From Blastobasis lacticolella (taxonomy: Eukaryota; Arthropoda; Insecta; Lepidoptera; Blastobasidae), in NCBI GenBank assembly GCA_905147135.1, contig LR990060.1, positions 3,116,001 through 3,180,000 on the forward strand: a stretch of 64,000 bases of DNA, read 5' to 3'. The notes beneath the pieces were generated by a model. The model did no database searches. It saw nothing but the letters and a program-made list of their open reading frames with translations, and had not been told where the DNA came from. Made by a program: the position numbers and the translations under genes. Positions 1 to 10,100 of the stretch are shown one piece after another (positions within the stretch are counted from its first letter, which is position 1; each line of letters starts with the position of its first letter).

Positions 1-29
1 GTAGAAGGGACTTGTCTATCATTGTAATC

Positions 30-86
30 TTGTCAATCAACTAATTAGGTAGTGGGGCGCGGCATTTCCGCTTAGACATGCTCTAC
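30..86. repeat. MITE family E, end fragment
   Basis: The terminal part of the inverted-repeat element seen whole at 24310, 46881 and 50217: AGTGGGGCGCG followed by a diverged CTTAGACATGCTCTAC end. Confidence 0.6.
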
Positions 87-115
87 GCGAACGAAGTCTC
101 GCGGGTCCACTAATA
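87..115 (+). repeat. Helitron-like 3' end fragment
   Basis: GCGAACGAAGTC...GGGTCCACTA matches the 3' ends near 3232, 35292 and 51470, where a small hairpin precedes CTAG(T). It abuts the MITE at 30-86. Confidence 0.45.
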
Positions 116-853
116 CGTAATTAATGTCTTTTTTTATTATACTCAGTGACAAACGAGTGTACAGTCCACCAGATGGTATTTATTTGTTAGTTAAACGAAC
201 CAGCTGTAAGGGCAACACTAGTTGTGTGTTTGCCATTCACTAGTATTTAGTTTATGTGCTCTGTGGCACCCGGCTACTTATACTAAACGAGTAAAAATGT
301 GTAAAAAAATTACACACAACACCACATCCACACGCAACGGCTCTGTTTTTCATTTTTTCTTTTATTCATGTATGATTGTTTAGTTGTTTCATAATTTCAT
401 GTTGTTTGTTTTTATTGGTTTTGTTTGTGCATTTTCATGTAACTTTTTTTTCCTCAACCTCAAATAATACCTGTATTGTTGGGGGTCAGCGTTTCGAAGC
501 CGTTCTAAGCCATTATGTAATGTGTTTGTGGTGTTATTGTGTGTGAATAAATGTTTTCCATTCTATTCTAACATGAAGAGCCTTAAATAAACAATTGAGT
601 GTTATAGTTTATTATCATCGTTTTATTCCACTCGCACCGATTTCACACTGCAGCGACATCTATCGCTCTAATAGGGAAACTCAGCGATACTCCCATTACG
701 AGTACACGAACATAAGGTTGGCAAGCATCCGCACATAGATGGCGCTGACCGTCCTACATCGCGCTAGAGAAATGTGCCATCTCCGCGGCATATATACAAC
801 TTCCGACGATCGTCTGTCGGACCCCTGGTCCCCTAGTCACAATACCCGGCCAG
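116..853. other. Repeat-rich stretch left of SMC5 exon 8
   Basis: About 125-180 resembles repeat family H (CTCAGTGACAAAC...CCACC.GATGG). 300-580 is T-rich and ends with AATAAATG plus a TTCTA-type tail, like a LINE 3' end. 736-747 reads TAGATGGCGCTG (see findings). No exon was recognised. Confidence 0.4.
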
Positions 854-958
854 GTGGGTAATTGTCCTTTTCCACCTTCTCCATCTTCGCTTGCCAACAT
901 TGGCTACCTTATCCCTTCATCGCCAAATATTTGTTACGTAGATGAATCCACCACATAC

Positions 959-1100
959 CTCAAGCATCATAGGCTCGTACACATCATCCTGAAACATGTC
1001 TCTGTTAGCCCGAAGCCACTGCACGGCCTTGAAAGTATCAGGACTGTACTCCCGGAGGACTCTCAGACGCTCCTCATCCACGTTCTGGAGCTTACGCATC
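959..1100 (-). CDS. SMC5: SMC5 exon 8 (hinge entry)
   Basis: Acceptor GTTCAG after a pyrimidine run, donor GTATGT. It encodes the end of the first arm and then FKAVQWLRANRDMF...VYEPMMLEV, the entry to the hinge. No later exon is visible in 1-958. Confidence 0.92.
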
Positions 1101-4100
1101 CTGAACACGGAAAAAAAAGAGAAAAGAACCAATTAGAACGATTCAATGCATATTTTTTAAACCACATTTTGAAGGTATGTTCCATCTAGTGAGGCACGCC
1201 GAACTACACTTAACTTTTTAAAGTCCGCTATCTTCATCTTTTATCAGATTTAGGGCATTGATCGATATACCCAATACATTAGCCCTTAAAATAACCGAAA
1301 CATACACTTAAAATTTGAAAAAGTAGCTAATTAGAACGATTAATGCGATTACTGGCCGTGTGGTATCCGGCAGAGTAGAATAGCACCAACCCCTTACACT
1401 CATGGGTGTCGTACAAGGCGACTAATGTTTTCAAAGGCAAAAGATCTAATATCCGTAGGCTGGAAAATGATTGACGTCACACGCTATGTTGGACGTCTAT
1501 ATCTAACAAGTAAGAAGTGATATAGTAGATTAGCCCTTCTTCCCCACCGCTCAACTGCCTCATCATCATCATCACAGCCCATAACAGTCCACTGCAGGAC
1601 TCATGGCCTCTCCCACGAAAGGGAGGTTATTGCCGTAATATACACGCTCGGCAGGCGGGTTGGAAATCGCAGTGTTATAAATATAACAGTAGAAAACGCT
1701 GCTGCCCATTTTCCAGACTACGGAGACTCTAGATCTTTTGCCTCGTAAAGCTTAGTCGCCTTGTCCGACACCCACGAGTGTAAGGGGTTGGTGCTATTCT
1801 ACTCTGCCGGGCGCCTCGAAAAATCATCTTAGTGTTAATGTCCCGGTTGTGCTCTCGCGTACGAGAGCCCGGGGTCTACCTTGACCATGACCCAGGATTT
1901 GGCAGATTAGATAATTCCCGACTGTCTCACATTATATTAATTTCGCATCCGCAGTAAATATAAAAAAATAAATAGATTCTTACTTATTCTGGCGTAGTCT
2001 GATTTCTGGATTGATTTCCCTCTCGACAGTGTACTGAATGTCCAATTTCTTCCTGTTGATTGCGGCTATTGCTGCGTTGGTCTTCATCAATGGCTCTTTT
2101 ATTTTCGTCAATTTCTTTTGTACTGTACCCGCTGTAAATAAATAAATATTCTTGGACCAATTCACACAGCGCCATCTAGCCCCAAAGTTAGCAAAGCTTG
2201 CGTTATGGGTACTAGATAACAGATAAACTACTAATATACAAAGGTACTCGGTAGGAAACCCGGAACATACCCTTAAAATGAGTACTCATATACTTTTTTT
2301 AAATACATACTTAATATAGATACTACACTCATGCCCGTTTTCACCAACCAGTCCTAAAGTATCCCCTTACTAAGGCATCCTTATCGTAAGGTATCCCCTA
2401 AACCGTTCCTTATCTTAAATTCATTTTCACCAGCTTATGGAGCACTTCTCTAGGTGACATGCCGGCAAAATTCTCTTGACATGATTTAACACACTATTGA
2501 ATAAAAATATTACAAAATAATATTCTAAATATAGTTCTATTTTTTCAAGCAAAACCATGACACTGCTTAGATAACCTAAAGCGGCTACAAAAGTATTTTT
2601 CGTAATATTTCGTGAAAATATCAGGTCTCTCACGGTATAAACGCCTCCGAGTAAAAAAATGAGGCCTTTGTATCATTTCGACAGCCTCAATACTGTCAAT
2701 AGCGTAGAAATAATAAAAAAATCTTCCATTTCGCACAATTAAATATAAACTTTTCTTTGAAAAACGGTCACCTAAGTTTTAAGGGCCCGACATTTGGCCT
2801 TCTAAATTTAGGGGGTCACTTAAGACGTTAGGAAACCTTTAAACATTGGTGAATACGAAATTTCTATAAAGTGGCCCTTAAAATAGTGTGATATTGTTGG
2901 TGAAATCGAGCATCAGACTCGTAACAGAAATTAAAATTCATCATTTCAATGTCTGCTCGGTCGGATATTGAACTTGGGACCTCTGCGTGGCATGTTAACC
3001 AACTGAACTACTCAGGTCGTCCTAAATCGATACATAGTATCGCTTCCGGCCATCTGTCCCTATGTATCTAAGTACGCTTAGATCTTTCAAACTACGCAAC
3101 GGATTTTAATGCGGTTTTCAACAATAGATAGAATGATTCAAGAGGAATCTTTATAAGCAAGAATAATTGATAGGTAGGTATAAAGTAGGTGTACTACGCG
3201 AACGAAGTCGCGCCGGGTTCACTAGTTAATTATAAACAATACATTTTATGGTATGTTCCGGGTTTCCTACCGCGTACCTTTGTTGACGAGTAGCCCGATA
3301 TTTCGACGCAGTTGCATGCATCGTGGTCACGGGTCGACTGGAAACCCGGAACATGAACAACACAACAAACACACAACATTAAAACGTGTGATAATAACCG
3401 CGATAGTTTAAAACATTGAAATAAACAACTCTCTTACCATCTCCGACTTCTTGCACCAACCGTTCCTTGTCAGTCTTCAACTTTTCTACTTTAGCTTTGG
3501 CCTGTATAATCTCTCTTTCTCGATTCTTATGCCGTTCCAATTTCTCCGTGAAAGAGTCTTGCACCTCTTTGAGTTTATACTCTTGGTTCTTCACCCAGTC
3601 TATTGACTGCTTTATTTTCTCCTTCTGCGTGTGGCACTCTCTTGTCTGTAAGAATTATTAGTTCAGTGGGTTTTCGCCAGATGTCGCTAGGTGAGTTGTC
3701 AAAATATTGCTGTGCTATTGGAGAGAAACAATGGGGGATTTTTAGACAGCTACTTTTAGTGTTGTTCGGCGTGCCTCACTAGATGGCGCTGCTTAGACAG
3801 GATTCTTAAGTATGTATTTAATTTGGTAACCGAAGTTATTCGAAAAGTACGTGACAAGACTTACAACTCAGTTTTAGTACCTTCTCTGAGAAAAAAGAGA
3901 AACTACATTTCAAAATTTCATTTAGAAATATCTACATTTTTATATGTATATCTACCGATCTCATTTTGATTTATTTTTGAGAAAGTGTCTAATCAACGCT
4001 ATCTATTACAACTATTTGAACTAATTTTTCTTTTTAATCGGCTCTCGGAAAATCTCCCCATTGCTGCAAAATTACGGATCTTCCTACACAATGAAGGTTT

Positions 4101-7100
4101 TAGTGATTCCAAAATTCCCCAGATGGTGCTACTGAGACTTGAGGTTTTTTTCCATTGAAACATAGTTTTCGATTTGAAGGATAAGGTAGCCAGCGCAATT
4201 ACAGGCATGAGCCATTTCAACAACGTTCCGTTTTGGCTGGAGCCGACCAACCGTCAGTAGCAGTTGAAACTAATCCTTACGAAGTATACATTTTATAAAG
4301 TCGTTTTTGGGTGCAGGGGACGTGGTCAGACGTCCGACTTTATTTTGTACGTCGTAAGGAATAATATCGACTGCAACTGACAGTTGGTCGGCCCCAGCCA
4401 AAAAGGAACGTTGTTGAAATAGCTCATGCCTGTAATTGCGCTGGCTACCTTATCCTTCAAACAGCATCTGTTACTATTTTTAGTGTTTAGTTTCCTCAGT
4501 GCCCGCAACCTAAATGCATGAGTGGTAGATGTATGGGCGACGGTTACCGGTTACCATCGGGTGAACTGTCTGCTCGATTGTCACTCTACAGTAAAAAAAC
4601 CCACACTTTAGTTGCTTGACGTTTCATAAACCGATTTTAGCAAAAATATCACTTTCATTCAAATTCAATCATTTCAGTGACAGGTAGAGACAAGACATAT
4701 TTTACTAAAATAAAATTGGTCAACATGGAGTTCTTCTGAAAAGATTTTTACGGGGTCGGCAACGCCTGGGTGATGCTCCTGGTATTGCAAACTGCGGTGA
4801 CTGCTTACCATCAGGCAGGCCGTAAGCTTGTTTGCCACCTTAGTGTAATAAAAAAAAAGTGACCAACTTTTGTAAATAAGACATCGTTACTTACAGCAGC
4901 CAACTTCTGTTTCTCAGTTCCCGCGATTGCCTTCTTGGCCTCACTTATTTCGTTCTCCAACGGCTCCAATTTCTTTTTGTGCGTGCTAACTATATGTGTG
5001 GCTTCCTTCTTGTCGTTCTGGCATTCGATTACTTTCTCCCTCAACGCCTGGTATTCGAGCCAGACCTTCTTTTTCTCACACATCTCTATTTGTTGCTCAA
5101 TCTCTTGCCGTTGCTGCATCGCTTCTATTCTCACTCTCAATCTGTAAGAGGATAGTTTTTTTTTATTATTATATTAGTGAAAAATATTAAGAAGTTATAT
5201 AAGGAGCGTCGGTGGCCTGGTCAACGGGTTCGACTTGTACCCCGAGGTACCGAGTTCAAACCCAATGCCCTTTTATGAGTTACATGTACATTAGTTGATC
5301 ACAACCATTGTACATTAGTCGAATTCTGACCGATGCTCTTACGGTGAGGGAAAACATCGTGATGAAACCTGTACATTCAGTCGCCTGAATGTGTAACCAT
5401 GATCCAATCCGGTCAGGTTCCCGTGTTAACAGGATCACGGAGATCAGATGGCAGTCATTCCACTGTGATTACCTGATATGCCAAATCCTAGATCACGGTC
5501 AAGGCGGACACCGGGCCCTCGCGAGCGAGAGTACAACCGGGACATTAACGCCAAGATGGCCACCAGTGAAGAATATTAGGAAGTGTATATGGAAGATCAT
5601 ATCATCATCCGAGCGGTCAATCCGGCTTCAGCCAGGGTCCGCTTTCCTGCTCATTTTTATCCACTTAACCCGATCTACGGCATCCTCACGTCGTAAGCCG
5701 TTGGCTCTCGCATCCGACTCGGCGATGTCAATTCATCGCTTCTTGGGACTCCTGATACCGGCATATTTAGGTGCCTATTGGGGCTTACTTCTTGGGTCTC
5801 CCACGGGACCTCTTTATAGCATGTTTAGGCATGTAGGGGCTTACGCAGCACGTTACCAAGCCACCGTAGGCGAGCCTCTTCGATCTTATCCGCGATATCT
5901 CTCACCAAGGCTACTACGAATGTACTACGCATGTGTTACGCACACGGAAGATAAATGATGATAATATCGGAAGATAAGTCGGTCAATTAATTTCTATTTT
6001 GTAGTGGTACTAGTGGTATTAACACTTTTGCTGCAAACCCAACTATCAAAGAGTCAGGCGCGGTGCTAACAAACGCCACCAGTAGCCGTATTCACAATGA
6101 TTCGAAACCGTTTCCGAACGATTCGACACGAAATTCGTGAGTGGCGAATCCGTGTCGATCGATTCGAAAACTGTTATTCAGAATCCCGATAGATCCCACG
6201 GAAACTCTACTCTCTATCACATATGAAAATTTCATCAAAATTCACTGAAACCACATTTTCCTAAGAACTTTCGCGGGGTCCTTTGTCGATTCCGTATCCG
6301 AATCCGATTTCCGAGCCATTGTGAATACGGCTACAGATGTGTCGTGCGCACAGCTGTATGGCCGTCGAAACATACCATGCGCGTGCACAACTGAATCAAG
6401 TCAATTCTATAAGATTTTGCGTAAACTTTTTTTCTTCTTTTAACTTTTATTCTTTTTTTTTTATTAATAATAGGCTTGCATTTGACATGTAGCATGCGTA
6501 CCTAGAAGATACCTATTCACTCTTGATTTGAAGACCCCAAGGTTATACTTATCGGGGAACAATAACCGCGGGGGACGTGCGCGACATTGGTGCGCGAGTG
6601 CGACCGAAACTTATTGTTGTTTTATACTACCTACTTGCGGGCCTGGCGCGTTAACGTGGCGTCCTTCCCCTACCACTACCCTACCCTACTTACTCTTTTT
6701 AGGGCTTTAAGGTTTTTTCCTGCTATAAAACTAATATTCCTCTCAAACCATTATATCGATGCAAATCGCATTAAAATCCGCTGCATTATTTAATAGTAGT
6801 TTTTGCAACTGTCATATAAAAGGGGGTATTAAAACATGAGTGTCTGTTTATCATACGAGGCGTAGCCGAGTATGATAATAGTTTGACACGAGTGTTTTAA
6901 TACCTAATTATATGCAATTGCATACACTACTTTATCTACACTCATATTTTTATTTTAAAATATCGAACCTATAATTTTCTCAACTTAGCTGGATGTAAGC
7001 TGCGAGTCAGTTCTGTTGTATCTACGCGTCAAGGATATCAAGCGGCGGGAAATTCACTTAACTATTTTCACATTTATCTATTTATTTGCTTAAAATAAGG

Positions 7101-10100
7101 AAAAACATTCATAAACCCAAATTACAATAATTACAAAAAATATTCTGTTTAGCGGGAAAATAATTACACAGAATATAAACAAGAAAATTTAAATTTCGAA
7201 TTTGAATTTGTTAAAGACATCTAAGTATTCAGCCTACATTACGCTGTGTCCCAGCGCCCGACAAAAAATTAAAAAATAAAAGGGTTGCATAATGATTAAA
7301 AAGTTATTTTACGATACAGCTGTAATGAAAATAGTATGGGAAATGCTGTATCGAAAAACAATTTTTTTAAATTTTATAGTCTGGCGTGAAAAAAGTGTAC
7401 CCTTAAACGACTGTTTTCGAATATGTAATTGGAACATTATGCTATGAGTGTAGATAAAAGATATAAGCGTATATAGATACATAAGGCCAGACGGCGGGAA
7501 GCGACTTTGTTTTATACTATGAATAGACTAGCGACCCGCCCCGACTCCGCAGGGGTGTTCTCGGGGCATCTCTATTATAATTTAGCATATATTATACATA
7601 TAATAAACCTCTCGGAGGAAATTTATCTATACTTCATCATCACAGCCCGTAACAGTCTACTGCAGGATTTATGACCTCTCCCACGGGTTATTGCCAAAAT
7701 CTCCACGCTTGGCAAGCGGGCTGGAGATCGCAGTGTTTAAATATAACAATGGAAAATGCTGCTGCTCTTTTTCCAGCCTACGGAGACTCTTGATCTTTTG
7801 CCTCGAAAACATTAGTCGCCTTGTACGACACCCACGAGTGTAAGGGGTTGGTGCTATTCTACTCTGCCGGACACCACACGACCATATACTTGCTGCTATT
7901 ATAAAGAGAAAAGAGTTGTATTTTTGTTAGCAATGAATAAATTAATAAACGACTGGACCGATTTAAATTCTTTCTCTAATAGGGACCATTATACCCGAGT
8001 GACTCAGGCTGCTACTTTTGATCCCGGTAAAATGGTAGGGTCCAGCGGGAAAACTAATTGTTAACAGAGATCCGAAAAACGCGCAGGTGAAAGCCGCTGC
8101 GAAAGGCTAGTACCACAGAACACGATAGAAGTGGCATCTTCGCCATTAGTACCGAAACCGATGCCGCCGTTCCCGAACCCACTATTTTTACCACTACTCA
8201 TGCAACGTAATATGCACAGGCTTACGCACGCACACGCAAAGTCAAACGGAGCGCCGTGATTAGTCAATCGGTCACTACCACATACACACATTGCGTTGCG
8301 TGTGTGCTGTAAATCCTCTCTGAATTTACATTTACGCTAGGGATTGACAAAATCGAATCGGCTTAACGGTGAAATGAAATAACTCCTTTTGTTTTAGAAG
8401 TATGTTAGCTTCTTGCTCGCAATTAACTATTGCGCAAGATGGCATATTTTTAATATTTTAGGCACAGCTTTTTTTGATGCGCACTCCGTTGAATTCCCCA
8501 AGAGACTGACGGCGCGTTCGCGCCTTTTGAAGGAAATTAGCCCATTTGCGTATAGTTGTGGCGCGACTGCACCGCCTACTTAGCTTTTCTAACTACTTAT
8601 TTTTCTATGGCTAGTACTATATAAGAAAAGGAATATAGCAGACACAGTGACACATATTCTGTGAACATTTCAAACGTCTAGCTGATAATTGGTTAGTTAG
8701 TAATTACTCGTAGATAACGAACATAAAAAATATTAGCAGTTCAAGGGCTATTGCAGCCGCTTGTTTAGATAAACTCATTATCTTCCAATCTTAATATTGA
8801 TTGCAATTTAAGATATTGCAATCAATAGTAATGTATTTATCGATATGTTAGCCAGTATACAGGATGTTACATAATATGTATGGAGTGCTATACATATTAA
8901 AACGATAGGTACAATTGCTTCTGTCGTACGTGGAATTTTTGTACCTATCGTTTGCATACATTTAGGCACTCCATCCGGTTCACGGCTTCATACATATATA
9001 TACATCCGCGTACGTCAAATGTGGTGACAGTTTACGCTTTTTATCAGAGGTTTGTCCTGTCGGTTCTCTGGTGGCCAGTAGTTAAAAAGACCAACATTAA
9101 ACTCAATTTTCCCCTATAAATAAATAGGTGCCTGAATCTGCCTGTATCAGGAAAGAGGCCCCGTGGGCGACCCAAGAAGCGATGGATTGACATCGCTGAG
9201 TCGGATGCGAGAGCCAACGGCTTACAACGCGAGGATGCCGAAGACCGGGCGAAGTGGAGAAGATTGAGTAGGAAAGCGGACCCTGGCAGAGGCCGGGATA
9301 AGCGCTAGGACGATGATGATGATTAAACTAAATTTTGCCCCGTTTTAGAGCAGTTTCTTTTTTTCCCGGACGACCATTTTAAATGACCTTCCTAATGTAT
9401 GAAAGCTAGTAGTACGGAGAGGTCAATCTGTAACTCTTGTTCTACTCTACTGAATTAAACACAGCCTAGATTTTAAGACGGACCCAAAACTACCAAAGTG
9501 AAAACGCCATCAAAATCCGTTCGGCGTCATTTCCATATTTCTTATAGTTTAGCTGGTTTATTATGGTTCTACATTAAGTGTTCCAGTTTTCAAAATCAAT
9601 TACACCCTATATGTTGCCCAGGCTTGATAGCTACACAACAAAAAAATTTAATCAAATCTGTCCAGTAGTTCCGGAGATTAGTTACAAACAGACAGACGGA
9701 CAAAAATTAAAAAATTCTTGTACTATTACTATTTCTTCATCAGCCTAAATTATTCTTTTGTAAATATATTCAATGTACAGACATTTTTTACTGTTTTATT
9801 ATATCTATAAGAAGATGAACATACGCCTGATTCAGTCTGATTTCGCTTTCAATCGTCTGAGTGTTGTTCTGTAGTCTGGTCGACATGCCTCTCTGGTTCT
9901 TCCGGCATTCTATTAATTCGTCCAACTGTTGTACGCTCTCACTGCCACCGACCGCTGACAAAGTGCTTCGAAGCAACTGCTGAGCGTTCATTTTGGCGAA
10001 GTCCTGTACTCTGTCTTGAGGTAACAGTTGGCAGAAGTTGTCCACCTGTGAATATATAATAATATATTATATATTGCCTGTTCAAATTCACACAGCACCA

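Noticed and set aside
5389..5958. 189-codon open frame on plus
   Set aside because: It runs through SINE-like repeat C and an antisense RTE LINE remnant; the frame is chance reading of repeats.
8061..8291. 76-codon minus frame with a glycine-rich stretch
   Set aside because: Its end lies in the 3' end of Helitron-like repeat P, no domain is recognisable and no splice partner is seen.
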